Of a stretch of DNA of 38,151 nucleotides, positions 7,304-14,862 are shown piece after piece. Each line of letters opens with the position of its first letter. The stretch's first letter is position 1. Source of the DNA: C7867-001 sp035533615 (GTDB lineage: Bacteria; Patescibacteriota; Minisyncoccia; Phycocordibacterales; Phycocordibacteraceae); NCBI GenBank assembly GCA_035533615.1, contig DATLTM010000012.1, positions 1 to 38,151 on the forward strand. Direction: 5' to 3'. Under the pieces are notes generated by a model, which saw nothing but the letters and a program-made list of their open reading frames with translations, was not told where the DNA came from and did not search any database. The translations under genes and the position numbers were made by a program.

Positions 7304-7912
7304 ATGACGACACCGATAGAAGCAGAGATTGTGCAGGAAGCAGAGATTGTTCCAGAATCTGCGGTTGTTGAAACCGTGCCTGAGGAAAGCACCCCAACTG
7401 CCGCTTCACCACGCGGCGGCCGCGAGCGCAGCGCTCTCCGTGGACGGAGTCCTCGCGGCCGCCGCGTGCCGCGCGAACGCGGCGAATTCGAACAAGTCAC
7501 CATCGATGCACGGCGCGTGGCGCGCGTGATGGCCGGTGGCCGTCGTTTCAATTTTAGCCTCGTTGTCGTAATCGGCGATAAGAAAGGTCGCGTCGGCGTC
7601 GGCCTCGGAAAGGGTATGGATACCGCACTTGCAATTGACAAAGCGACCCGTGATGCGAGGAAGCATCTTTTCACCGTTCCGCGCACGGTCTCTGGATCAA
7701 TTCCGCACCAGGTATCGATGAAGTATGCCTCGTCGATTGTCGAAATCATCCCCTCCGCGGGTCGTGGACTGGTTGCTGGCTCGGCGGTGCGCACCGTTCT
7801 CGACCTCGCTGGCGTAACGGATGTCGTCACTAAAATTCACAGCCGTTCCAAAAATAAACTTACGATGGCGCGTGCGACAGTCGGAGCGCTGAAGAAATTG
7901 CGTTCAGCATAA
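7304..7912 (+). CDS. rpsE: 30S ribosomal protein S5 with N-terminal extension
   Basis: S5 shapes the mRNA entry tunnel and affects fidelity. The core begins near residue 61 (FEQVTIDARRVARVMAGGRRF) and includes the S5 signature GDKKGRVGVGLGKG and the C-terminal domain up to GALKKL. Ahead of it is an extension of about 60 residues absent from typical S5: first acidic, with a duplicated EAEIVQ/EAEIVP unit, then Arg/Gly-rich. Such low-complexity tails occur on CPR ribosomal proteins; a role is not known. rpmD (L30), which normally follows, is missing. Confidence 0.95.
   Translation: MTTPIEAEIVQEAEIVPESAVVETVPEESTPTAASPRGGRERSALRGRSPRGRRVPRERGEFEQVTIDARRVARVMAGGRRFNFSLVVVIGDKKGRVGVGLGKGMDTALAIDKATRDARKHLFTVPRTVSGSIPHQVSMKYASSIVEIIPSAGRGLVAGSAVRTVLDLAGVTDVVTKIHSRSKNKLTMARATVGALKKLRSA
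7319..7354 (+). repeat. 18-bp tandem duplication inside rpsE
   Basis: Two 18-bp units (7319-7336 and 7337-7354) are identical over the first 14 bases and encode EAEIVQ and EAEIVP in the acidic extension of S5. It looks like a recent slippage duplication. Confidence 0.8.
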
Positions 7913-7922
7913 CATTTTTAAT

Positions 7923-8384
7923 ATGCAACTCCATTCACTTTCTCCGCGCACTAAGGATAAGAAAAATCCGCCCGTCGGTCGTGGCGGGAAGCGCGGAAAG
8001 ACTAGCGGTCGTGGCGGCAAGGGCCAGACCGCACGCGCTGGACATAAGATTCGTCCGGAAGTCCGCGATCTCATCAAGAAACTTCCGAAGCGCCGCGGCC
8101 ACGGCAAGAATCGCGCACGCACAGTTCGAACGAACCGTGTTCCAGTATCCGCGGTAAATCTCTACGCGCTCGAGCTCGCCTTCAAGTCCGGTGAGACCGT
8201 CTCGCCGGCTTCCCTGCTTGCGCGCGGGCTTGTTCGTCGTCATAAAGGACGCGCGCCTCTCGTGAAGATTCTCGGTACTGCCCCCAAAGAGGGCCTTACG
8301 AAAGTTCTCACTATCACGGGTTGTACGATTTCCGCGACCGCCCGCACTGCTCTTACGAAAGTGGGCGGAACCATCTATGCTTAA
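7923..8384 (+). CDS. rplO: 50S ribosomal protein L15
   Basis: L15 is a late 50S assembly protein that contacts many rRNA helices. The 153-aa protein has the glycine-rich RNA-binding N-terminus with RGGKRGKTSGRGGKGQTARAG and the C-terminal LTITGCTISATARTALTKVGG motif. It follows rpsE after 10 bp with no rpmD, and its end overlaps secY by 8 bp. Confidence 0.95.
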   Translation: MQLHSLSPRTKDKKNPPVGRGGKRGKTSGRGGKGQTARAGHKIRPEVRDLIKKLPKRRGHGKNRARTVRTNRVPVSAVNLYALELAFKSGETVSPASLLARGLVRRHKGRAPLVKILGTAPKEGLTKVLTITGCTISATARTALTKVGGTIYA

Positions 8385-9651
8385 TTCTCTTGTCCGGAAA
8401 CTCAAACTCGCTTTTGGCGATTCTGAAATCAGTTTTCGTATTTTCTTTCTCGCCGGTGCGCTTGCACTCTTCCGCCTCCTTGCCGCAATACCGATTCCCG
8501 GTGTCGACAAGAATGCTCTCGCAGCTTTCTTTGCGAACAATCAGTTCTTCGGACTTTTGAATATTTTCTCAGGCGGCGGGCTCGCACGCCTTTCAGTTGT
8601 GATGCTCGGCGTTGGCCCCTATATCACGGCATCTATCATAATGCAGCTCGGCACCATCATCTTCCCTCAGGTGAAACAGGCATACTTCGAAGAAGGAGAA
8701 GCAGGGCGCGCGAAGTTTATCGAATGGAGCCGTTTGCTTACCATTCCCATCGCCATCCTGCAGGGCATCGGCTTTCTCTTCCTGCTTGAGAGCCAGGGCG
8801 TCATCGCGCACCTGGGCTCCGCAGCGCTTATCGCGAATATTGCGCTCATTGCCGCCGGATCGATGCTCCTCATGTGGCTCGGCGAGCTCGTGACGGAGTT
8901 CGGCATCGGTAACGGCGTTTCTCTTATCATTCTTGCTGGCATCCTCGCACGCATTCCTTCAAGTATCTCAGAGACTATCTTTGCGTCCACGGCGGCGAAC
9001 ATCCCCGCCTATCTCGCGTTCACCGCTCTCGCTCTCGCGATGATCTATGCGGTCGTTGTCGTATCCGATGCCGAACGCTCGATACCCATTGCCTATGCAC
9101 GTGCGGTGCGCGGTGCGGCGCTCTCCCAAGGTGCGGCGACATATCTCCCCATTCGCCTCCTCCAGGCAGGCGTTATTCCCATTATCTTCGCGCTTTCGCT
9201 CTTGCTCTTGCCGCAGATGGCACTCTCGATGCTTGGTGCGCTCCACATCTCCCTCGCGGCGAACGCGGCGCTGTGGTACACCGCGTTCCTTTCCAATCCG
9301 TGGAAGTACGGCGCGGTCTATTTCCTGCTCGTTGTTCTTTTCACCTATTTTTACACTGCTGTTACGTTTGAACCGCACCGCGTTGCGGAGAACCTCCAAA
9401 AAACTGGTGCCTTCGTTCCTGGAGTTCGTCCGGGTCGTGAGACCGAGGAGTACATTGGTAAGGTGGTTAATCGTATCACGCTCCCCGGCGCCTGTTTCCT
9501 CGGCCTGCTTGCCGTTGCCCCGTCTATCATCCAGGGTCTCACTGGCGTTACTACGCTTGTGCTCGGTGGCACAGCGCTCCTCATCGCCGTTCAAGTTGCC
9601 CTCGATCTCGCGCAGAAAATTGACGCCCAAGTCTCGCTCCGCGAATACTAA
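8377..9651 (+). CDS. secY: Protein translocase subunit SecY
   Basis: SecY is the channel of the general secretion system in the cytoplasmic membrane. The 424-aa protein has about ten hydrophobic helices, the plug-region GLLNIFSGGGLARLSVVMLGVGPYITASIIMQL typical of TM2 (quoted in part by position, residues 54-86), and the cytosolic loop motif FEPHRVAENLQKTGAFVPG before TM9. The ATG lies inside the rplO end (8-bp overlap), so translation is coupled. SecG is encoded separately at 26272-26508. Confidence 0.97.
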   Translation: MLNSLVRKLKLAFGDSEISFRIFFLAGALALFRLLAAIPIPGVDKNALAAFFANNQFFGLLNIFSGGGLARLSVVMLGVGPYITASIIMQLGTIIFPQVKQAYFEEGEAGRAKFIEWSRLLTIPIAILQGIGFLFLLESQGVIAHLGSAALIANIALIAAGSMLLMWLGELVTEFGIGNGVSLIILAGILARIPSSISETIFASTAANIPAYLAFTALALAMIYAVVVVSDAERSIPIAYARAVRGAALSQGAATYLPIRLLQAGVIPIIFALSLLLLPQMALSMLGALHISLAANAALWYTAFLSNPWKYGAVYFLLVVLFTYFYTAVTFEPHRVAENLQKTGAFVPGVRPGRETEEYIGKVVNRITLPGACFLGLLAVAPSIIQGLTGVTTLVLGGTALLIAVQVALDLAQKIDAQVSLREY

Positions 9652-9721
9652 AGACAGCGCGATTATGCGCGATATATACTGATTTCCCTTAGTTAAAGAT
9701 ATCTTCCCATGAATGCTCGTA

Positions 9722-9749
9722 TTGCAGATTTCATGACATCCCGTACACT
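9722..9749 (+). promoter_or_regulatory. Candidate leaderless promoter of adk
   Basis: TTGCAG (9722-9727), a 16-nt spacer and TACACT (9744-9749) are followed by six bases and the adk ATG at 9756. With the usual distance from -10 to start, transcription would begin at the A of the start codon. Confidence 0.45.
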
Positions 9750-9755
9750 CAATTC

Positions 9756-10322
9756 ATGAACGAAAGACCAATTGTATTCTTCATCGGGAAGCCTGGTAGC
9801 GGGAAAGGAACGCAGGCTCAACTCCTTTCCGGTGCGACGGGCTGGCCGGTAGTTGGCACAAGTGATGGCTTGCGCGATCTTGTCACAGCTGGCGGTCCTG
9901 TGGGACGTAAGCTTAAGGAAACTATGGACGCTGGACTCCTCACGCCCTATTGGATTGCCTCTTACGTTTATCTTGAGACATTCTTTAGCCTCCCCGAGGA
10001 CGGCAATGTCATTTTTGATGGCACGAGTCGCACGATTCCGGAGACGAAGGTCGTTATTGAGTCCCTTAAATGGCTTAACCGGCCATTCCGTATTTTCTAC
10101 CTGCGCGTTCCAGATGACGAGATTCATAGGCGTATCAATCTGCGGAAAGAGAAGGAGGCACGTAAGGATGATCATGTCATCGGCAAACGGCTTGAAGAGT
10201 ACTACGCGAACACTGGAGATGCGATTGAACTCTATCGCAGGGCAGGCATGCTTACCGAGATTGACGGTCATCGTCAACCCGAGGTTATTTCGGCGGAAGT
10301 CAAGAGCATTCTCAAGATTTAA
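9756..10322 (+). CDS. adk: Adenylate kinase family protein
   Basis: Adenylate kinase interconverts ATP+AMP and 2 ADP. The 188-aa protein has the P-loop GKPGSGKGT (residues 11-19) and the short-LID form, without zinc-binding cysteines. The family landmarks are altered: the AMP-site STGDMLR is GTSDGLR here (34-40) and FDGFPRT is FDGTSRT (88-93), while the late R-x-D-D motif is kept as RKDD (136-139). Position between secY and map supports adk, but substrate use may be relaxed. No Shine-Dalgarno; the stop is directly followed by the map ATG. Confidence 0.82.
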   Translation: MNERPIVFFIGKPGSGKGTQAQLLSGATGWPVVGTSDGLRDLVTAGGPVGRKLKETMDAGLLTPYWIASYVYLETFFSLPEDGNVIFDGTSRTIPETKVVIESLKWLNRPFRIFYLRVPDDEIHRRINLRKEKEARKDDHVIGKRLEEYYANTGDAIELYRRAGMLTEIDGHRQPEVISAEVKSILKI

Positions 10323-11087
10323 ATGATCATTACAAATGACACTGAGCGGACGAACCTTATTGAAGCAGGGAGGCGCCTCGCGGTAGTGCTCGAGGCACTG
10401 CGCGCCAAGGTCGCGCCCGGTGTAACCTCCGAAGAACTCGACAACCTGGCGGAGCAGATGATTCGTGATGGCGGCGATGAGCCTTGTTTCCTCGGCTACA
10501 CGCCCGGGGGTGCGGGGCGCCCGTATCCGGCGACCTTATGTGTTTCGATAAACGACGAAGTCGTGCACGGCATACCGAATGAATCAGTGAAGACGCTGAA
10601 GGAAGGCGATATTGTTGGACTCGATCTTGGACTGCGCCACAGAAGCATTGTTGTGGATGCGGCTATCACGGTACCTGCGGGGAAGACAGACGAAGTCTCG
10701 GAGAAACTCATGCGCGCAACCGAGATGGCGCTTTTGGCTGGCATTGCGGCGGCTGTTCCGGGGAATCATATCGGCGATATCTCGCAGGCCATCCAAAAAG
10801 AAATTGAGGACGCAGGATTTAAAGTAGTAAAAGAACTCGGCGGCCATGGCGTTGGCGACCTTATTCACGAGGATCCTTTTATTCCGAACTATGGCCGCGC
10901 GGGCGAAGGGGAATTGCTTTCCGAAGGGATGGTGCTTGCGCTCGAGCCCATCGCGAATGCGGGGAGAGCCGCAGTAGTGCTCGCGCCTGACGGTTACACC
11001 TACCGCACCAAGGACGGCTTCCGCTCCGCGCATTTCGAGCACACCATCTTGCTCCAAAAGGGTAAGGCGCGTATCATAACTATATAA
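10323..11087 (+). CDS. map: Methionine aminopeptidase, type I
   Basis: The enzyme removes the initiator methionine from nascent proteins. The 254-aa protein is a complete M24A peptidase: metal ligands D101 (GLDLG), D112 (VVDAA), H175 (GGHGVG), E208 (ALEPI) and E239 (HFEHT), with H82 and H182 as the conserved substrate-contacting histidines. No N-terminal zinc finger is present. It begins immediately after the adk stop, so the two are one transcript. Confidence 0.96.
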   Translation: MIITNDTERTNLIEAGRRLAVVLEALRAKVAPGVTSEELDNLAEQMIRDGGDEPCFLGYTPGGAGRPYPATLCVSINDEVVHGIPNESVKTLKEGDIVGLDLGLRHRSIVVDAAITVPAGKTDEVSEKLMRATEMALLAGIAAAVPGNHIGDISQAIQKEIEDAGFKVVKELGGHGVGDLIHEDPFIPNYGRAGEGELLSEGMVLALEPIANAGRAAVVLAPDGYTYRTKDGFRSAHFEHTILLQKGKARIITI

Positions 11088-11120
11088 CCTGCGTCGAGCG
11101 GGATTCATTTTTGTAAAATC

Positions 11121-11726
11121 ATGGCACACCCTAAGACTGAACAAACACTCGTTATTGTGAAACCCGACGGCATTCAACGAGCGCTCATCGGCGAGATTAT
11201 GAAGCGCTATGAGCGCCTTGGACTCAAGCTCGTCGCGCTTAAAATGCTTGTCCCGACCGAGAAGATGATAGAAGAACACTATCTCCTCGACCCGAACTGG
11301 AAGAAGAACGTCGGCGAGAAGTCCATCGCGAGCTATGTGAAGAAAGGGGAGACTCCGCCGTCAACCGATCCGATTGAGGTCGCAAATGTTGTTGTAGAGA
11401 ACCTGAAGAAATATATGACAAGCGGACCGGTCATCGCGATGGTCTGGGAAGGCGCACATGCCGTGGAGCTCGTGCGCAAAATCACGGGTAGTACAGAGCC
11501 GCGAAGTGCGGATATCGGCACTATTCGCGGCGATTTCGTCGTCGACTCATACCAGATAGCGGACGCTGATACTCGCGCGATACGCAATCTCATTCACGCA
11601 TCTGGTTCGGTTCCGGAAGCCAAGATGGAGATACCACATTGGTTTAAGCCGGGGGAAGTCATAAATTATCGCGTACCGCACGAAGCGATACTTTACGACG
11701 TAGAGTTGAAGAACATTCTCGGTTAA
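11121..11726 (+). CDS. ndk: Nucleoside diphosphate kinase, enlarged form
   Basis: NDK transfers the gamma-phosphate of NTPs through a phosphohistidine. K14 in VKPDG and the active-site histidine H159 in RNLIHASGS are present, as is the GxIRGDF-type motif (TIRGDFVVD). At 201 aa it is about 55 residues longer than ordinary NDK: an insertion at about 58-100 replaces the Kpn-loop approach, and a tail after the catalytic region (EIPHWFKPGEVINYRVPHEA) extends the end. Similar large forms are known in archaea and CPR. It lies 33 bp after map. Confidence 0.88.
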   Translation: MAHPKTEQTLVIVKPDGIQRALIGEIMKRYERLGLKLVALKMLVPTEKMIEEHYLLDPNWKKNVGEKSIASYVKKGETPPSTDPIEVANVVVENLKKYMTSGPVIAMVWEGAHAVELVRKITGSTEPRSADIGTIRGDFVVDSYQIADADTRAIRNLIHASGSVPEAKMEIPHWFKPGEVINYRVPHEAILYDVELKNILG

Positions 11727-11768
11727 GTAAGTTGTCCACAAGGTTGTTTAATGCGGGGGTGTATAGTA

Positions 11769-11915
11769 GGAATTGGAGCTGTTCTTAAAAATGCAACTTG
11801 CTTCCTATAAGGGAAAATAGCAGTAAGGTGTGCTTGGCGAAGCCTGTAAAGGAATCCGATAGCCACCGTTGTTTATCCCACCTGGCACCATAAAGTTGCT
11901 GGAGAGGACAGTTCC
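11769..11915 (+). ncRNA. Structured RNA, 6S-like candidate
   Basis: The gap between ndk and the next gene folds as one long rod. GGAATTG (11769-11775) pairs with CAGTTCC (11909-11915), GCAACTT (11793-11799) with AAGTTGC (11893-11899), and AGGTG (11826-11830) with CACCT (11879-11883), leaving a large asymmetric central bubble and an apical hairpin region (GGC-GAA-GCC, 11836-11844). A strong terminator follows at once. Length, rod shape, bubble and terminator resemble 6S RNA, the regulator of RNA polymerase, but I cannot confirm the family. SRP, tmRNA and RNase P signatures are absent. Confidence 0.45.
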
Positions 11916-11952
11916 ACAAAGATCCCGTCTCAAAAGAGACGGGATCTTTGTG
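11915..11952 (+). terminator. Perfect 17-bp terminator after the ncRNA
   Basis: CACAAAGATCCCGTCTC (11915-11931) pairs perfectly with GAGACGGGATCTTTGTG (11936-11952) around the loop AAAA. The symmetry makes it active on either strand; it closes the ndk/ncRNA transcription unit. Confidence 0.85.
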
Positions 11953-11995
11953 TTCCAGTCAGAACTGAGAGATTACCGCGTGTTAAAGTTGATGC

Positions 11996-13387
11996 ATGTC
12001 ATTGCGCTTAAGTTTTTATGGCGGCGCAGGGAAAGTCACCGGTTCAAATTTTTTAATTGAAGGAGAGCACGGGAAAATTCTCGTTGATTGCGGTATTGAA
12101 CAAGGTGCCGATTTCGCGGTGGCGGAGATGTATGGACCATTTCCGTACGATGTGAAGACGATCGATGCGCTCGTTGTTACTCATGCACATCTCGATCATG
12201 TCGGTCGCATCCCGAAGCTCGTACGGAGCGGTTTCCGCGGTAAAATCTATATGACTCCGCCGACGCGCGATCTCACGGAGCTTATCCTACGCGATTCAGT
12301 CGGCATTCTCGCCGATGAATCTTTACGGATCGGTAGGACGCCGCTGTACGAGGAACAAGATGTTGACGTCGCTTTCGCGCTCATTGAAGTGCTCGACTAT
12401 CACATTGAAAAAGAAATCGCTGCTGGGTTATCCGTGTATTTCCGCACTACCGGTCATATCCTCGGTTCCGCGAGCGTGCGGATTGCGGATGAAGAGGGAA
12501 CAACGGTCGTACTCACGGGAGATATTGGCAACTCGCCGTCGCCTTTATTACCAAACTGGGAGCCGGTGAGAGATGCAGATGCGCTTGTGATGGAGAGTGT
12601 CTATGGGGATCGGTTACACCCACCGCAGAAGGAACGCGTTGCGAAGCTCCGCGACGCACTTAAACGTGCAATTGCAAAAGGCGGCACGATTCTCATCCCC
12701 GCCTTCTCGCTCGAGCGTACCCAGATGATGCTCTACGAACTCTCCAATTTTTTTTCCGCTAGAGATTTGCAGAAAATCCCGGTCTTTTTGGATTCGCCGC
12801 TCGCGATTCGCGTTACGGAAGTGTACGAGAAATTTGGAATGACGTATTTCAAACCCGAGACTGAGGATGAATTGAAGCGGGAAGGGAGCATTTTTTCATT
12901 CCCGTTCTTGAAGAAGACACTCTCGCGCGAGGAATCTATAGCGATAGAGAAGATTCCAGGTCCGAAAATTATCATCGCGGGTGCAGGAATGAGTCATGGC
13001 GGTCGCATCGGCCGCTGGGAGGGACTTTATTTGCCGGACCCATCAACCACACTTTTTATTGTCGGATACCAGGCTCCTGGTACGCCCGGACGGCGTATTG
13101 CAGAGGGGGCATCCTCGGTTCGGCTTGCCGGTAACGAGATAAAAATAAAAGCTACAATAGAAAGATTAGAGGGTTGGTCGGCGCACGCCGACCGCGACCA
13201 GCTGATGCAATTCGCGGATGAAGCACTCTTCGAGAAGCGGCCAAAAATTATTTTTACCGCTATTGGTGAGCCTTCTGCCGAGCGGTTCCTCGCCCAGCGC
13301 ATACACGACTATCTTGGCGCCCGCGCTATCGTCCCCGAGTATGGCCAGACGTGGGAGATTACAAAAAATTCGGTCAAAAAGATTTAG
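11996..13387 (+). CDS. Beta-CASP metallo-beta-lactamase ribonuclease (CPSF-like)
   Basis: The 463-aa protein belongs to the KH-less CPSF73/Ysh1-like group of zinc nucleases acting on RNA. Visible motifs are HAHLDH (63-68), H154 in GHILGSA, D176 in LTGDIGN, the beta-CASP acidic residue E200 in MESVYGD, H334 in AGMSHGGR and H397 in the RMMBL segment GWSAHADRDQL. All expected catalytic positions are kept. It stands alone after the ncRNA terminator and ends before a bidirectional terminator. It is distinct from the RNase J gene in this window. Confidence 0.92.
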   Translation: MSLRLSFYGGAGKVTGSNFLIEGEHGKILVDCGIEQGADFAVAEMYGPFPYDVKTIDALVVTHAHLDHVGRIPKLVRSGFRGKIYMTPPTRDLTELILRDSVGILADESLRIGRTPLYEEQDVDVAFALIEVLDYHIEKEIAAGLSVYFRTTGHILGSASVRIADEEGTTVVLTGDIGNSPSPLLPNWEPVRDADALVMESVYGDRLHPPQKERVAKLRDALKRAIAKGGTILIPAFSLERTQMMLYELSNFFSARDLQKIPVFLDSPLAIRVTEVYEKFGMTYFKPETEDELKREGSIFSFPFLKKTLSREESIAIEKIPGPKIIIAGAGMSHGGRIGRWEGLYLPDPSTTLFIVGYQAPGTPGRRIAEGASSVRLAGNEIKIKATIERLEGWSAHADRDQLMQFADEALFEKRPKIIFTAIGEPSAERFLAQRIHDYLGARAIVPEYGQTWEITKNSVKKI

Positions 13388-13427
13388 AGAGCGCCATCAG
13401 AAGTGATAGATAGGCCCGACTATATCT

Positions 13428-13464
13428 GAAACAAAAACCGCCCTTCCCAGGCGGTTTTTGTTTC
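13428..13464. terminator. Bidirectional terminator between the beta-CASP gene and rplT
   Basis: GAAACAAAAACCGCC (13428-13442) pairs perfectly with GGCGGTTTTTGTTTC (13450-13464) around a 7-nt loop; both orientations end in a U-rich arm, as expected between convergent genes. Confidence 0.92.
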
Positions 13465-13465
13465 G

Positions 13466-13813
13466 TTAAATGACCTGCTTGCTGATGCGTGCGAAGATCT
13501 CGGGTCGGTCAGAGGCGAATTCGGCGAGGACTTTGCGGTCGAGGGCGAAGCCATTTTTCTTGAGCTTCGCTATGAATATGGAATAAGACCTGTGGCCCTG
13601 CTCACGGACGGCAGCGTTGAGACGCACAATCCATAGTTGGCGGAAATCAGTCTTTTTGTCTCGGCGGTGGGCGAAGGCGTAGCGGCCTGCGCGCATCACC
13701 GCTTCGTGCGCGTAGCGCTCCTTTTTAGAACGGACACCGCGGTAGCCTCTGGCTCGCTCGAGCAGATTCTTTCGGCGCTTATTCGCCATCACACCCCCTT
13801 TAATTCTTGTCAT
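13466..13813 (-). CDS. rplT: 50S ribosomal protein L20
   Basis: L20 is an early 50S assembly protein. The 115-aa protein begins MTRIKGGVMANKRRKNLLERA and contains RGYRGVRSKKERYAHEAVMR and the DFRQLWIVRLNAAVREQG segment typical of the family. The start is placed at the ATG at 13813; the open frame extends upstream but without family similarity. It is the last gene of infC-rpmI-rplT, 22 bp after rpmI, and ends at the bidirectional terminator. Confidence 0.95.
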   Translation of the reverse strand: MTRIKGGVMANKRRKNLLERARGYRGVRSKKERYAHEAVMRAGRYAFAHRRDKKTDFRQLWIVRLNAAVREQGHRSYSIFIAKLKKNGFALDRKVLAEFASDRPEIFARISKQVI

Positions 13814-13835
13814 ACAAAAATGATAAAAGAGTAAA

Positions 13836-14030
13836 CTACTTCGCACCAGTCCCGGGAAGGAAACGCCGACGGACTCTCGCGGTTAGCGTGAGAGAAATTG
13901 TGCGCCGCTTCGCACTCCTCGCGGATCCACTCTCTTTCGCATTGAAATGGTTCTGTCCCTTCGCGCGCGCGAGAATCTTCCCGTTGCGGGTAACGCGGAT
14001 TCTCTTAGTGTATGATTTGTTAGTTTTCAT
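13836..14030 (-). CDS. rpmI: 50S ribosomal protein L35
   Basis: L35 is a small basic 50S protein. The 64-aa product MKTNKSYTKRIRVTRNGKIL continues with ARAKGQNHFNAKES and ends in the typical Arg-rich helix RVRRRFLPG. Normal L35 length is about 65. The start ATG at 14030 lies inside the end of infC (11-nt overlap), so translation is probably coupled. Confidence 0.93.
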   Translation of the reverse strand: MKTNKSYTKRIRVTRNGKILARAKGQNHFNAKESGSARSAKRRTISLTLTARVRRRFLPGTGAK

Positions 14031-14610
14031 TTTTTGATTCAATAGAATCGTTTGCCATAGCGACTCTGGATTCCTTTTCTCGTTTTGTTTTCCCTGCTAT
14101 ATCTCGTTCGATAACTCCGGCGAATCCCTTAGGGCTCCGCGTTATCGGCTCAGCGATCTTATAGGCGTACGGGATGCGGATGAGGAATTTCTCAAGGCGG
14201 TCCTTCAGAAATTTCTCCTCCATATTTTTGTAGCGACCTTTCAAGAAAAGCTCAGCACGCACTCGGTGACCCTCGGCAAGCCACTCGGCGGCTTTCTTGG
14301 CCTTTAGTTCCATATCGTGCTCGCCAGTGCCAACTTTGATCTGGACCTCCTTTGTTTCCGATACTTTTACTTTAGCTTTTGCTATCTTTTCCTTCTTACT
14401 ACGCTCGTATTCGAATTTACCATAATCCACGATCTTTGCAATTGGTGGCACGGCTGATGGTGAGATTTCAATGAGGTCCAATCCGGCCTGCTTTGCCGCC
14501 GCGAGGGCGGCTTCAAGCGAGAGCACTCCAAGATTACCTCCATCGCGGCTTATAACGCGCAATTCTTGCGCGCGGATCTCGTTATTTATGCGAAGTCGGT
14601 CGGTAGCCAC
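14020..14610 (-). CDS. infC: Translation initiation factor IF-3
   Basis: IF-3 checks the start codon and initiator tRNA on the 30S subunit. The protein has the N-domain RINNEIRAQELRVIS, the linker VDYGKFEYERSKKEK and the C-domain EVQIKVGTGEHDMELKAKKA. Start choice: the frame is open to an ATG at 14661, but a promoter (14624-14653) lies within that stretch and the GTG at 14610 gives MATDRLRINNEIRA, a normal IF-3 N-terminus of 196 aa. An unusual start codon is typical of infC, whose translation IF-3 controls. First gene of infC-rpmI-rplT. Confidence 0.9.
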   Translation of the reverse strand: MATDRLRINNEIRAQELRVISRDGGNLGVLSLEAALAAAKQAGLDLIEISPSAVPPIAKIVDYGKFEYERSKKEKIAKAKVKVSETKEVQIKVGTGEHDMELKAKKAAEWLAEGHRVRAELFLKGRYKNMEEKFLKDRLEKFLIRIPYAYKIAEPITRSPKGFAGVIERDIAGKTKREKESRVAMANDSIESKNEN

Positions 14611-14623
14611 TGGGAGTACCTGG

Positions 14624-14653
14624 AATATAGCATGGAAAGGAGGGTAATCGCAA
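14624..14653 (-). promoter_or_regulatory. Promoter of infC-rpmI-rplT
   Basis: On the minus strand TTGCGA (14648-14653), an 18-nt spacer and TATATT (14624-14629) precede the proposed GTG start at 14610 by 13 nt, giving a leader of about six bases. The -35 matches the TTGCG type seen at groES, secG and VKOR. Confidence 0.5.
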
Positions 14654-14745
14654 CTTTTCATTTTGGTATACAAACAGATAGCACGGCGCACTTATATGGC
14701 CGGATTTGAAAGGTTTTATTATGCCCGAGGTGCTTTAATTTTACC

Positions 14746-14809
14746 CATCGCACCATCGAAGATGGATCGATGATCTGGGAAGGAGGTGTCGAGGGTTTCG
14801 CCACCCTCG
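14746..14809. other. Two hairpins and an SD-like block in the infC / flavin-reductase gap
   Basis: The gap from 14692 to 14923 has no gene. It holds a nested hairpin (CATCG-CCATC-gaa-GATGG-CGATG, 14746-14772), the sequence AAGGAGGTG (14780-14788), which is a perfect complement of the bacterial 16S rRNA 3' end, and a 7-bp hairpin (14790-14796 with 14803-14809). No start codon follows the SD-like block at a usable distance. If infC transcription begins farther upstream than proposed, these would form a structured leader containing CACCTCCTT. Confidence 0.35.
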
Positions 14810-14853
14810 CCACGGTCGCCCTATACAAACGCTGGGAAGAGACGTCCCGTTAG

Positions 14854-14862
14854 TTATCCACA
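14854..14862 (+). other. Perfect DnaA-box sequence
   Basis: TTATCCACA is the consensus DnaA box. Only one copy lies in this gap, so it is not an origin by itself; it could be a titration or regulatory site or chance. Confidence 0.25.

Noticed and set aside
11762..11767. TATAGT as the -10 box of the ncRNA
   Set aside because: It ends one base before the closing stem begins and has no -35 at 16-18 nt, so it cannot give the observed RNA 5' end.
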